Counted from the stretch's first letter, positions 21,547-30,605 are shown. The stretch is 64,000 bases of DNA from Rhodococcus sp. P-2 (GCF_016598535.1 NZ_CP066779.1:5764053-5828052), one strand, 5' to 3'. The notes: generated by a model from the sequence alone, not told the origin. Numbers and translations: made by a program.

Positions 21547-23010
21547 TCAGTCGCTTGCAGCGGAGATCGACTCGACGGGTATTTTGCTGCGGGAAGACAT
21601 CTTTCGGACGGGAATCGACAGTGCGATAGCTGCGGCGAGCAGGGCGAACCCGCATCCGATCAACAGACTGGTGCGGAAGCCGGCTTCCGACGGCAGGATA
21701 TGGCTATCGGCCTGGACGGTCATCTGTGCAAGAACGACGCCGATGACGGCGGCGCACACAGACGTGCCGATCGAGCGCATCAAGGAGTTGAAGCTGTTGG
21801 CAGCAGCAGTGGCGGACGGCGGGACCGCGCCCATGATGAGGGCGGGCATGGAACCGTACGCGAGACTGATGCCGGCGTTGGCGATGCAGGCGACGATCAG
21901 CAGCCCCCACGTCGAGCCCATCAGCAGCATCGAAGATCCGTAACCGAGAGCGAGGACGAGCGCGCCTGTGATGAGTGTGAACTTGGGCCCGCGCAGTGCG
22001 GTGAGGCGTGCGCCGAGTGGAGAGACCGCCATCATCACGAATCCGGGTGGCGCCATCCACAGGCCCATCGCCAACATCGACTGTCCCATGCCGTAACCGG
22101 TGGACTCCGGTAGTTGCAGCAGTTGCGGGATGATCAAGAACTGGGTGTACATCGCGAATCCAGTTGCGATGGAAGCGATATTGGTCAGCAACACCTGCGG
22201 CTTCGCCGTCACACGTAGGTCCACGAGCGGGTCGTCGGTGCGTCGTTCGAACCAGACCCAGCCGAGAAGAACGATGATCGTGGTCGCGAACAAGCTCACG
22301 GTGGTGCCGCTTGTCCATCCCCAGCTGCCGCCTTTCGATACGGCCAGCAGGAGTGAGATCAGGCCGGCTCCGAGCCCGATCGCGCCGATCAGGTCGAACC
22401 GTCCGCCGACCTTGTGTACCGGTGTCGCCGGGACGAAGAACCAGGTCAGGATCAGTATCAGCACACTGAGCGCCGCTGATCCCCAGAAGAGTGCCCGCCA
22501 GCTGGCGTTCTGAGCTACTGCCGCGGCGATCGGCAGGCCGAGTGCGCTGCCGATTCCCATGGATGAACTCATCAGAGCGATTGCAGAATTGAGTCTCTCC
22601 GGCGGAAGCAGATCGCGTAGTGCGCTGACGCCGAGTGGGATCAGGCTGACGCAGATGCCCTGCAATCCGCGTCCGATCACCATCGGAATCAGAGAACTGG
22701 CAGTTGCGCAGATGACCGATCCGACTATGAGCGGGATCGTGCAGATCAGAATCAGCCGCCGCTTGCCGTACAGATCCCCGAGACGCCCGGCTATCGGTGT
22801 AGCGACAGCGCCCGCCAGGAGCGTCGCAGTGACGACCCACGACGCGTTCGAGGCGGTCGTGTTCAGCAGTGTGGGTAGTTCCGCGATCAGTGGGACGACA
22901 AGCGTTTGCATGAGTGCGGCGAGGATGCCGATGAACGCCAGTACGCCGACAAGTCCGCCAGGTCGTACGGCGGGGGCCGTCCGCTCGGCTATAGCGCCTG
23001 CTCGTGCCAT
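21547..23010 (-). CDS. MFS drug/metabolite exporter, DHA2 (EmrB/QacA) type
   Basis: A 487-residue major facilitator with 14 predicted helices, proton-driven efflux type. Motif A appears as GRLGDLYGKRRLILI after helix 2, and motif C-like GLGAGLISLLL lies in the central part. The N-terminus begins on the cytoplasmic side (MARAGAIAERTAPAVRPGG). The ATG has AAAGGAGA upstream. The frame stays open far upstream over the divergent gene, but that part is not coding. It is divergent from the FMO gene, and the shared intergenic region carries TTGCAA repeats, so the two are probably co-regulated. Confidence 0.9.
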   Translation of the reverse strand: MARAGAIAERTAPAVRPGGLVGVLAFIGILAALMQTLVVPLIAELPTLLNTTASNASWVVTATLLAGAVATPIAGRLGDLYGKRRLILICTIPLIVGSVICATASSLIPMVIGRGLQGICVSLIPLGVSALRDLLPPERLNSAIALMSSSMGIGSALGLPIAAAVAQNASWRALFWGSAALSVLILILTWFFVPATPVHKVGGRFDLIGAIGLGAGLISLLLAVSKGGSWGWTSGTTVSLFATTIIVLLGWVWFERRTDDPLVDLRVTAKPQVLLTNIASIATGFAMYTQFLIIPQLLQLPESTGYGMGQSMLAMGLWMAPPGFVMMAVSPLGARLTALRGPKFTLITGALVLALGYGSSMLLMGSTWGLLIVACIANAGISLAYGSMPALIMGAVPPSATAAANSFNSLMRSIGTSVCAAVIGVVLAQMTVQADSHILPSEAGFRTSLLIGCGFALLAAAIALSIPVRKMSSRSKIPVESISAASD

Positions 23011-23091
23011 GCGCGTCTCCTTTGCATATCGCGGGTGGTTCCGGATGCGAAGGGGTGCGCATCGTCGAAGGCGGTTTGAATCGTACATATC

Positions 23092-23161
23092 GTTGCATTG
23101 TTCAACTAGTTTTGTGATCGAGGGATTGGTCACAGTGGGGCGGATTGCAACAGGCTGCAAC
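23092..23161. promoter_or_regulatory. GTTGCA/TGCAAC repeats between exporter and monooxygenase
   Basis: GTTGCA at 23092-23097 (followed by GTTCAAC) faces TGCAAC at 23146-23151 and again at 23156-23161 with a 10-bp period. The spacing inside the pair is the same as in 20225-20279. It lies in the divergent promoter of the MFS exporter and the FMO gene. Confidence 0.55.
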
Positions 23162-23223
23162 GCTTGTGACCCGGGCCACTGATGCGATGTGCTGTGTGTC
23201 ACATTCATAAACAAGGAGAAGTG

Positions 23224-25059
23224 ATGACGCAAACCATCGATTCCGCAGTCGCCCCCGAGGTGAAGCTGACGGCGGTGACACCGCAGGAGCGCGTCGATGC
23301 CTGGCTGGCGGATTTCGAGTCGGCACTTGCCGCTCGTGACATCGAGCGTGTTGCAGGCAAATTCGCACTCGACAGTTTCTGGCGAGACTTGGTGTCGTTC
23401 ACTTGGAACATCAAGACCGTCGAAGGTCGCGAGCAGATCGCCGACATGCTCTCCGCACGACTCGACGACACCGATCCTTCGGGGTTCCGGACCACCGAGA
23501 CGCCCGACGAGGCCGACGGCGTTACGTCGGCCTGGATCGAATTCGAGACTGCAACCGGGCGCGCGCACGGGCACCTTCGTCTGAAGGGCGATGAAGGTTG
23601 GACCCTGCTGACGTCGTTGCAGGAACTCAAGGGCCACGAGGAGGGCAAGGGCACTCGCCGCCCGCGCGGCGCCAAGCACGGTGCAGATCCGAATCGCGTC
23701 ACGTGGGCCGAGCAGAAGGAGATCGAGGACCGCGAACTCGGTTACACCACACAGCCTTACGTCGTGATCGTCGGCGGTGGGCAGGGCGGAATCGCGCTCG
23801 GTGCCCGGATGCGTCAGCTCGGAGTGCCGGCCATCGTGATCGACAGCCACGAGCGACCCGGCGACCAGTGGCGCGGACGCTACAAGTCCCTGTGCCTGCA
23901 CGATCCGGTGTGGTACGACCACCTGCCTTACATGCCGTTCCCCGACAACTGGCCGGTGTTCGCGCCCAAGGACAAGATCGGCGACTGGCTCGAGATGTAC
24001 ACCAAGGTCATGGAGGTGCCGTATTGGAGTTCTACGACCTGCACGTCAGCGTCGTTCGACGAGAAGACCCAGGAATGGACCGTCGAGGTCGACCGCAACG
24101 GCGAGAAGCTGACCTTGCGTCCCAAGCAGTTGGTGATGGCGACGGGTATGTCCGGCAAGGCCAACGTCCCGACGTTCCCCGGGCAGGACAAGTTCCTCGG
24201 CGATCAGCACCACTCGAGCAAGCACCCCGGCCCGGATCAGTACGTCGGCAAGAAGGTTGTGGTCATCGGGGCCAACAATTCCTCGCACGACATCTGCGGC
24301 GCTCTGTGGGAAAACGGCATCGACGTCACGATGGTGCAGCGCAGCTCGACGCACATCGTGAAATCGGATTCGCTGATGGATCTGGGCCTGGGCGATCTGT
24401 ATTCGGAGCGTGCGCTTGCCGCCGGCATGACGACGCACAAGGCCGACCTCACGTTCGGTTCGCTGCCGTACCGGATCATGCACGAGTTCCAGATCCCGGT
24501 GTACGACGCAATCCGTGAGCGCGACAAGGACTTCTACGATCGCCTCGAGAAGGCCGGCTTCGAGCACGACTGGGGCGACGACGGTTCGGGTCTGTTCATG
24601 AAGTACCTACGCCGCGGATCGGGTTACTACATCGACGTCGGTGCCGCCGAACTGGTCGCCAACGGAGACATCAAGCTCGCGCACGGCAACATTCGTGAAC
24701 TGACCGAGAACAGCGTCATCCTCGAAGACGGTACGGAACTGCCGGCCGACGTGGTGGTCTACGCGACCGGCTACGGCTCGATGAACGGTTGGGTGGCTGA
24801 TCTGATCGGACAGGACACCGCGGACAAGGTCGGCAAGGTGTGGGGCCTGGGCTCGAACACGACCAAGGATCCGGGACCGTGGGAGGGCGAGCAGCGCAAC
24901 ATGTGGAAGCCCACGCAGCAGGAGGCGCTCTGGTTCCACGGCGGCAATCTGCATCAGTCGCGGCACTACTCGCTGTACCTCGCGCTGCAGTTGAAGGCGC
25001 GCTACGAGGGTATTCCGACGCCGGTGTACGGGCTTCAGGAAGTGCATCACCTGAGCTGA
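23224..25059 (+). CDS. SnoaL-like domain fused to flavin-containing monooxygenase
   Basis: A 611-residue two-domain enzyme. Residues 15-140 resemble a SnoaL/NTF2-like fold (ERVDAWLADFESALAARDIERVAGKFALDSFWRDLVSFTW). Residues 175-600 form an FMO/Baeyer-Villiger-type domain with an FAD motif (VVIVGGGQGGIALGARMRQLG), a second dinucleotide motif for NADPH (VVVIGANNSSHDICGAL) and an ATG motif (VVVYATGYGS). It should insert oxygen into a soft nucleophile or ketone, in the cytoplasm. The ATG at 23224 has AAGGAG upstream. An adjacent exporter and an acetoin-reductase-like SDR suggest a small ketone- or aldehyde-oxidising unit. Confidence 0.9.
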   Translation: MTQTIDSAVAPEVKLTAVTPQERVDAWLADFESALAARDIERVAGKFALDSFWRDLVSFTWNIKTVEGREQIADMLSARLDDTDPSGFRTTETPDEADGVTSAWIEFETATGRAHGHLRLKGDEGWTLLTSLQELKGHEEGKGTRRPRGAKHGADPNRVTWAEQKEIEDRELGYTTQPYVVIVGGGQGGIALGARMRQLGVPAIVIDSHERPGDQWRGRYKSLCLHDPVWYDHLPYMPFPDNWPVFAPKDKIGDWLEMYTKVMEVPYWSSTTCTSASFDEKTQEWTVEVDRNGEKLTLRPKQLVMATGMSGKANVPTFPGQDKFLGDQHHSSKHPGPDQYVGKKVVVIGANNSSHDICGALWENGIDVTMVQRSSTHIVKSDSLMDLGLGDLYSERALAAGMTTHKADLTFGSLPYRIMHEFQIPVYDAIRERDKDFYDRLEKAGFEHDWGDDGSGLFMKYLRRGSGYYIDVGAAELVANGDIKLAHGNIRELTENSVILEDGTELPADVVVYATGYGSMNGWVADLIGQDTADKVGKVWGLGSNTTKDPGPWEGEQRNMWKPTQQEALWFHGGNLHQSRHYSLYLALQLKARYEGIPTPVYGLQEVHHLS

Positions 25060-25067
25060 AACGAGAA

Positions 25068-25117
25068 CTGCTGTGCGCCTTTATTAACCGCCCGCGGTTA
25101 ATAAAGGCGCACAGCAG
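25068..25117. terminator. 24-bp perfect inverted repeat, bidirectional terminator
   Basis: Two 24-nt arms (25068-25091 and 25094-25117) are exactly complementary and include CTTTATTAACC / GGTTAATAAAG. The hairpin starts 9 nt after the FMO stop and ends 3 nt before the convergent cbtA stop, so it serves both genes. Confidence 0.85.
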
Positions 25118-25119
25118 GT

Positions 25120-25896
25120 TCAGCGAAGGGCGTACTTCTTCGCCACGTCGGCGTTCTTGGTCGCGCGCTCGGTGAGGAAGGCAAATGCCAATCCGAGTAC
25201 GAGCCACAGCGTCGCCTGTGTAGCGAGCGAGGAAAGCCGGAACTCCCACAGCAGAGTTGCCGGGAAATCCTCACCCACCTCGTTGATGCCGGGAAGCGAG
25301 ACGTAACCGATCGCGACGATCACCAGGAACGCGGCCACCGGAGCAGCGATGCGCACACTGAGGAACTCGTGTCCGGAAACTGCCTTTGCTGCCGCTGCCG
25401 CTGCGGTGACGGACAGCAGTCCGAGAATCACGGCGGCCAGCCACAGCAGTGTGCGCTGATTGATGGTGTCCGGATCTCCGACGGCAGGCGGATTGGCCGG
25501 GTACTTGAAGAACGGCACGGCCTCGATGGCCAGCCAACCGCCGACGGCGATGGTGATCGCCAACAACGGTCCGGACATCCCGGTGAGTCGTCGCGCGTAA
25601 TTCGCGACGACCGAGAAGATCGCGCCGAGTGCCAGTCCGGCCAGCGCTGTGGCCAGGAACAACCCGGCGCGCTGCCCGTCGCGGCTCACCAGTGGTTCTT
25701 CTTCGTCCCCGTGTGAATGCCCAGCGGCTTCGCCGGCAGCCTCACCGGTGGCGCTGTTGGCTTCTTCGATCGCAATGGCAGCATTGACGTGCGGTTCACC
25801 CAGCACGAACGCAACTCCGCCGGCAAGGATGCCCGCGATCAAACCAGCCAACAAACCACGAATGAGAAGCTTCGTGAAATTGTCGACTAGTGGCAC
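25120..25896 (-). CDS. cbtA: Cobalt transporter subunit CbtA
   Basis: A 258-residue membrane protein with about five or six helices and a His/Asp/Glu-rich loop after the first helix (GHSHGDEEEP), typical of CbtA, a proposed cobalt importer for B12 synthesis. The family signature GLLAGLIAGILAG is at the N-terminus and FLTERATKNADVAKKYALR at the end. Its start overlaps the end of cbtB by 10 nt. The pair sits behind a cobalamin riboswitch, which strongly supports a cobalt role. Confidence 0.88.
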   Translation of the reverse strand: MPLVDNFTKLLIRGLLAGLIAGILAGGVAFVLGEPHVNAAIAIEEANSATGEAAGEAAGHSHGDEEEPLVSRDGQRAGLFLATALAGLALGAIFSVVANYARRLTGMSGPLLAITIAVGGWLAIEAVPFFKYPANPPAVGDPDTINQRTLLWLAAVILGLLSVTAAAAAAKAVSGHEFLSVRIAAPVAAFLVIVAIGYVSLPGINEVGEDFPATLLWEFRLSSLATQATLWLVLGLAFAFLTERATKNADVAKKYALR

Positions 25897-26081
25897 GGCA
25901 GGCCCATCAAGTGGCGACCGTCGTGCATCAGTTCATGCATGTACATACCGGTGCGAGAGATAGCGCCCTGGTCGAATCCGACCAGGTAGAGAGCGAGCAT
26001 CGCGAACAGCACTACTGCAGCGGCAAGGAAAGCCAGACGAGTCGAGTCGATCGACGTATCGGGAGAATAGGCGAGAGCCAT
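25887..26081 (-). CDS. cbtB: Cobalt transporter subunit CbtB
   Basis: A 64-residue protein with a single transmembrane helix (LAFLAAAVVLFAMLALYLVGFD) and a C-terminal His-rich tail (MHELMHDGRHLMGLPCH) that is the CbtB metal-binding signature. The start ATG is preceded by AGGAGG, which may be masked by the riboswitch expression platform. It is the first gene of the cbtBA operon and overlaps cbtA by 10 nt. Confidence 0.9.
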   Translation of the reverse strand: MALAYSPDTSIDSTRLAFLAAAVVLFAMLALYLVGFDQGAISRTGMYMHELMHDGRHLMGLPCH

Positions 26082-26104
26082 CGAAGCCTCCTGGGATTTT
26101 CGCG

Positions 26105-26265
26105 TCCCCTAGGTCCATGCGATGGCCGAAGTGTCTGGCTGTCGAAATGGTCGTGCCGAAAAGACACTTCACCTCGAATTACAGTGGCGCGACCGCTCCG
26201 GGCTTTCACCGGATTCCTGTCGGACCATCGCGTTTACATGCGAACTTTTGCACTACTGCCCGCAC
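26105..26265 (-). promoter_or_regulatory. Cobalamin (B12) riboswitch controlling cbtBA
   Basis: On the minus strand, bases 26217-26181 read ACAGGAATCCGG, TGAAAGCCCGG, AGCGGTCGC, then GCCACTGT, the conserved B12-box core of cobalamin riboswitches. A GCCAGACAC segment at about 26139-26131 corresponds to the 3' conserved part. It lies between a TTGACA box (26273-26268) and the cbtB ribosome site. When adenosylcobalamin is abundant it should shut off cobalt uptake. Exact ends are approximate. Confidence 0.85.
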
Positions 26266-26331
26266 CGTGTCAACGCGTGAAGCCGAGTTGAGCAGGGATT
26301 GCGCCCGCCGCGGCGAGCGCAATCCACGAAA

Positions 26332-26640
26332 TCAGCTCTTGGCGGCTACGTCCAGGACAACTTCGAATTCCAGCAACGACGCACCCGAAGCGACAGGCTT
26401 CGCGCGCTCACCGGAGTGTGCTTCGCGGGCAGGGCCGTCACGCCAATCGGCGAATGCCTGCTCGGACTCCCACTGCGTCACCACGAAGTAGCGGCTCTCA
26501 CCTGCGGTGGGGCGGAGGAGTTGGAATCCGAGGAAGCCCGGTGAGTTCTCGACTGCATGAGCGCGTGCTGCGAAGCGCTTCTCCAGTTCGGGGCCGGCGC
26601 CCTCGGGGACCTCGATTGCATTGATCTTCACGACTGCCAT
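26332..26640 (-). CDS. mhuD: Heme-degrading monooxygenase MhuD
   Basis: A 102-residue ABM-fold protein that is very close to MhuD of M. tuberculosis, which converts heme to mycobilin and free iron. The residues important there are at the same numbers: Asn7, Arg26, Trp66 and His75 (VVKINAIEV; AARAHAVEN; WRDGPAREAHSG). It has no signal peptide, so it acts in the cytoplasm as a dimer. It is divergent from an alpha/beta hydrolase with only 36 nt between them, the same neighbour as in mycobacteria (Rv3592/Rv3591c). Confidence 0.92.
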   Translation of the reverse strand: MAVVKINAIEVPEGAGPELEKRFAARAHAVENSPGFLGFQLLRPTAGESRYFVVTQWESEQAFADWRDGPAREAHSGERAKPVASGASLLEFEVVLDVAAKS

Positions 26641-26676
26641 GCAAGCGACATTACCCGCGTACCTTCACCGCGTACC

Positions 26677-27423
26677 GTGACACTCGTGTTGCATGACGAA
26701 GGTGGAACGGGACAACCGATTCTGTTGTTGCACGGCCTCATGGGCAGCTCACGAACGTGGCGGCGCCACGTGCCGTGGATCCGCGAGTTCGGCCACGTCT
26801 ACACCTTCGACGCCGCCGGTCACGGCAGGCCTGCGCCTGCTGAACTGACCACCGAGGCATTCGTCGAGGACCTGGCGTCTGCTGTTGCTTCCGTCGAGGG
26901 TCCGATGATCGTGATCGGGCATTCGATGGGGGCGCTGCACGCCTGGTGCTTCGCCGCCGCGCACCCCGACAAGGTCGGTGCCCTCGTCCTCGAAGACATG
27001 GCTCCCGATTTTCGCGGACGCACCGCGGCGGATTGGGCTCAGATGATCTCGGCGTGGCCGCAGCCGTTCGCTTCCGAGGACGCGATGAAGGAATTCTTCG
27101 GCCCCGTCGCCGGCCAGTACTTTCTCGACTCTTTCGACCGCCGCGACGACGGTTGGTACCTGCACGGCGAGGTGTCGACCTTTCGTGACATCTCGGAGGA
27201 GTGGGGTACGCGGCATTTCTGGGATCAGTGGAAGGCGATCGAGGTGCCGACCTTGCTCATCGAGGGGGAGTTCACCATCACCCCGGAAGGACAGATGCGT
27301 GAGATGGCCGAGAGGCCGGAAACCCGGTACGTACGTATTGCCGATGCAGGTCACCTGGTCCACGACGATCAACCGCAGCGTTACCGTGACGTGGTGACGG
27401 AGTTCCTTCAGACAGTGAGTTGA
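26677..27423 (+). CDS. Alpha/beta hydrolase (Rv3591c-like)
   Basis: A 248-residue hydrolase. The oxyanion segment is LLLHGLMGSSRTW, the nucleophile Ser is in IGHSMGALH, and the catalytic His is in DAGHLVHDD near the C-terminus. Two Trp-rich cap helices lie in between. GTG 26677 was chosen because the protein then starts MTLVLHDEGGTG, as in mycobacterial relatives; upstream in-frame codons lie inside the divergent mhuD gene. The family contains esterases, epoxide hydrolases and C-C hydrolases, so the substrate is open. The 3' end overlaps the convergent HIT gene by 16 nt. Confidence 0.88.
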   Translation: MTLVLHDEGGTGQPILLLHGLMGSSRTWRRHVPWIREFGHVYTFDAAGHGRPAPAELTTEAFVEDLASAVASVEGPMIVIGHSMGALHAWCFAAAHPDKVGALVLEDMAPDFRGRTAADWAQMISAWPQPFASEDAMKEFFGPVAGQYFLDSFDRRDDGWYLHGEVSTFRDISEEWGTRHFWDQWKAIEVPTLLIEGEFTITPEGQMREMAERPETRYVRIADAGHLVHDDQPQRYRDVVTEFLQTVS

Positions 27424-27833
27424 CTGCGGATCGACGCACCCACCTGCTCCAGTTCGACGGCTCTTCTGGCCAGAAGTCCGGCAGCGAACTTAGCCTTGTC
27501 GCCGCGATGGCGTGGGACGACGTGCAGGTGCGAGTGGAACACGGTTTGGCCCGCGGCGCGACCGTCGTTGACCAGAAAGTTGACTCCGTCAGCGGCGATG
27601 TCGCAGCGGCGAAGGGCTCCGGCGATGAGCGTCCCGACGCGGAACATCTCAGCGCCCTCGTTGCTTTCGAGAGCATCGAGGTTTTCTGCATGGCGTTTGG
27701 GAACCACCAGAGTGTGTCCCCGACTCACCGGTCGGGCATCGAGGAATGCGAGAGTCGTCTCGCTTTCGTGAACGAGAATTGCCGGCTCGGTCAGTGCGAC
27801 GATCTTGCAGAAGACGCAGGTATCGGTGCTCAT
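27408..27833 (-). CDS. HIT-family nucleotide hydrolase/transferase
   Basis: A 141-residue histidine-triad protein. The N-terminal CVFCKIVALTEPA and the active site QTVFHSHLHVVPRH (H-x-H-x-H-x-x) are typical of HINT/Fhit-like enzymes acting on AMP-amidates or dinucleoside polyphosphates. The two N-terminal Cys (C-x-x-C) may help bind zinc. It lies 38 nt downstream of the LuxR-type regulator gene on the same strand. Confidence 0.9.
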   Translation of the reverse strand: MSTDTCVFCKIVALTEPAILVHESETTLAFLDARPVSRGHTLVVPKRHAENLDALESNEGAEMFRVGTLIAGALRRCDIAADGVNFLVNDGRAAGQTVFHSHLHVVPRHRGDKAKFAAGLLARRAVELEQVGASIRSQLTV

Positions 27834-27871
27834 GCCTACAGAATGTAGTCCGAATCAGTTCCGAACCGGGA

Positions 27872-30559
27872 CTACAGCAAGCGCAGCTGACGTGCCTTCG
27901 TGATCGCTTCGTTTCGATTGTGCGCGTCGAGCTTCTTGTAGAGGGTGCGTAGTTGAGTCTTGACGGTGTTGACGGACACGTACAGTTTGTCCGCCATCGC
28001 GGCCGACCCCATTCCCAGTGCCAGGAGTGAGAGGACCTTCTGTTCGCGTTCGGTGAGCTCGACGATGCGAACGATCTCCGGAAAGGATTCAGCAGGATGC
28101 TTTTTCGCGAACTCGGCGAGTGCGGGCGAATTCGTTTTCGCCATCGATTCGAGCTTCTCGACATCAGCCGATGCGATGGTCGCGAACGAACGCAGAAGTC
28201 CGGTCTGATCCGCGATACTGCACGCTCTGGACCATTCCTGCGCCGCGAGGCGCGGTTCACCCAACTCGGAGTGTGCAACCGCTTGCACCAGAAGCGATTC
28301 CATCTGTGCTCGCGGATACGACTCGCCGGACCAGTCGAACTGGTGACACAGGGCGACCGCGGCTTCGTTCTGGCCGATCCGCTGTCGTAGGCGTGCCACC
28401 GACGTGAGGGTCCACGGGTTGGTCGCGGGATCGATGAATTCCTTGGCCAGTGCTGCGGCCTTGTTTCCCTCTCCGAGAGCGAGCAGGAGATCGATCTCGG
28501 CGGATTGCAGCAGCGGGAGCGCGAAAGAGGAAGCCGTGTACTGCATGGAATGCGCTTCGATCGCATTGTGGAGCAACAGTAGTGCCGACGTTCGGTCGCC
28601 GGAGGTCAAGGCGAATTGGCAGTGCGCATAGATGACGAATGCCCACAGTTCCTCGGTGTCGGAAGGTAGACCGAGTTCGGTCAGTGTCCCGCGTGCGTCG
28701 TCGAAGTCGAGTGTGTCGAGGGCCTCGAGCACCCGTGCCGTGAGGCCGGCGATCTTGACCACAGGTTCCAGCCAACCGCCAGGGTCCGGGTGCTTTTGCT
28801 CGAGCTCGAACCAGTATGCGGCCTGGCGAGGTTCACCCGCCAGCGCCCAATTCAGTGCGGCACTGCCCGCGGAGTTGCGAGCGATGAAGTCGACTCCGTG
28901 AGACAGTGCGCCGTGGTAGGCCATTCGGGCCTTGATCGTGGATTCGGTGAGCCTGCCGCTCAATTGAAAATTGATCGCCCATTGAAGTCGCATGAGAGGG
29001 AGTTGCGCGCTGACGGCTTCCGGGTTGTTCTCCAGCGCACTGCGACTGAGGTGAGACAGGCGCCTGGTGGTTTCTGCTGCGAGCCCGTACTCGCCGGCCA
29101 TCCTGAGCATGATCGATTGAACGCAGGCAATGCTCAAGGCGTCCTTCGCGCCGGCCTCGCTGCCGAGCTCCCACAGTTCGGTCGGCGATTCGGGTAGCAA
29201 GTCGACGACCGCCGAGCGCTCGCTCGGATGCATCGTGAACAGAGCGCGCCCCGCCTCCACAGCAGAGTGTTTGTCTGCAGCTTCCATCGGAATCCGTTGG
29301 AGGGCAGAGCGAACCGAGTCCAGGTTGTGGACGATCATCGTCACCCAGTGTTGCTCGACGATGTCTACTGCCAGTGTCCAGTTCTTTGCCTCGACAGCGT
29401 AGTCCAGTGCTGACGCGTGATGACCGTTGTCGAGTCGATTGTGCGCGAGGAACGAAAGACGTTGCGCTGGATCGATTCCAGCGTGGGTGTGGCGCGCAAG
29501 TATCGATCGACGAATTGCGGGCGGCAACTCCCAGGTTTCTTCTGCTTCGGTCTCGACCCGCGACACCAATCCGGATGTCTCGAGTATCGCCAGGCGCGCG
29601 CGAATCTGATGAACGGTCTCGGCAGCGTCCGGGCGTTGGGACTCGAACAGCATTGCGGCGATGTCGACGGTGATCGATCGCGCAAAGGCCGTCGCGAGCA
29701 GGAACTCGAGTTGCTTCACGTGCTCAGCGGTGGTGAGAACGGAATTGTTCACGTAATCGTCTATCGCCCGCGCGATGTTCTTTTTGATCATCTGCCCGCG
29801 GTTGCCGGTGCCGGAGACGCGGACGGCGGGAACGGCGACGCGAACAAGCGCGGGCAGTCCACCCGTCAAGGATGTGATTTGTTCGGAATCACCGTCAGTC
29901 GGTTCTACGCCGGCCTGTTCCAGCACATGGGCGGTATCGGCTGTCGTGAACAACAGCTCACTCGCACTTATCACCTCGTGGTCGGTGTCGAGCAGGTACG
30001 GCTCGGAGAACATGCCGAAGCCCGAGAGCGTGACCACGAGGTCCAGATTGTGGCAGAGGGTGAGGAGTTCGATCAGTTGATCGTCCAACTCTGGTTCCGC
30101 TGTCAGATCCGGCCTGATCAGCACGAGCAGCACGGGGCGGCTGAGGGCGTTCAGGGATTTGGCGACAGCGGTGAAAGGATCGACGAGATCGTCGATGTCG
30201 GGCAGTGCGATTCCGGCGGCATGGATTCGATCGAGGACAATGGCCCAGAAATCTTCGAGAGTCGACGAGGGCTGTGGGGCCGAGACCCAGACGAGTATTC
30301 GTTCGGATGCCAGATGAGCGCGCAGCCACGATGCGATCAACGACGATTTCCCGTGACCGTTCGGTGCACGGACGATGGTCAGCGCGGCACGCCGGTCAAG
30401 TTTCGAGAACAGTGCCTGCCGGGGAATCGACGTCGCGAGAGTGCGCCTTTCGGGAATAGCTGCCCAGTCATGGCCGTCCATCCCGAACATCAGCGCGGAC
30501 CCTTTCTGCTTTCGCGCCCCGCAGTAATTGAAGAGTTTGGGCGGATTGTCTCGATCCAT
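27872..30559 (-). CDS. Large LuxR-family (LAL/MalT-like) ATP-binding regulator
   Basis: An 895-residue STAND-type regulator. The N-terminal NTPase has a P-loop APNGHGKSSLIASW near residue 65, with Ala where the first Gly is usual. The middle 500 residues are helical repeats of the TPR/MalT type. The C-terminal GerE helix-turn-helix (LTEREQKVLSLLALGMGSAAMADKLYVSVNTVKTQLRTLYKKL) is at residues 828-890. Such proteins bind a ligand in the repeat domain and activate transcription. The start is uncertain: ATG 30559 has no ribosome site, and ATG 30490 has AAAGG upstream. It is divergent from the envelope genes at 30785 and 31752, which it may control. Confidence 0.88.
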   Translation of the reverse strand: MDRDNPPKLFNYCGARKQKGSALMFGMDGHDWAAIPERRTLATSIPRQALFSKLDRRAALTIVRAPNGHGKSSLIASWLRAHLASERILVWVSAPQPSSTLEDFWAIVLDRIHAAGIALPDIDDLVDPFTAVAKSLNALSRPVLLVLIRPDLTAEPELDDQLIELLTLCHNLDLVVTLSGFGMFSEPYLLDTDHEVISASELLFTTADTAHVLEQAGVEPTDGDSEQITSLTGGLPALVRVAVPAVRVSGTGNRGQMIKKNIARAIDDYVNNSVLTTAEHVKQLEFLLATAFARSITVDIAAMLFESQRPDAAETVHQIRARLAILETSGLVSRVETEAEETWELPPAIRRSILARHTHAGIDPAQRLSFLAHNRLDNGHHASALDYAVEAKNWTLAVDIVEQHWVTMIVHNLDSVRSALQRIPMEAADKHSAVEAGRALFTMHPSERSAVVDLLPESPTELWELGSEAGAKDALSIACVQSIMLRMAGEYGLAAETTRRLSHLSRSALENNPEAVSAQLPLMRLQWAINFQLSGRLTESTIKARMAYHGALSHGVDFIARNSAGSAALNWALAGEPRQAAYWFELEQKHPDPGGWLEPVVKIAGLTARVLEALDTLDFDDARGTLTELGLPSDTEELWAFVIYAHCQFALTSGDRTSALLLLHNAIEAHSMQYTASSFALPLLQSAEIDLLLALGEGNKAAALAKEFIDPATNPWTLTSVARLRQRIGQNEAAVALCHQFDWSGESYPRAQMESLLVQAVAHSELGEPRLAAQEWSRACSIADQTGLLRSFATIASADVEKLESMAKTNSPALAEFAKKHPAESFPEIVRIVELTEREQKVLSLLALGMGSAAMADKLYVSVNTVKTQLRTLYKKLDAHNRNEAITKARQLRLL

Positions 30560-30605
30560 CTATCTACAGGGAGGAGCGTAGCTGGTGCGAATCCAGAGCG
30601 TGCGA

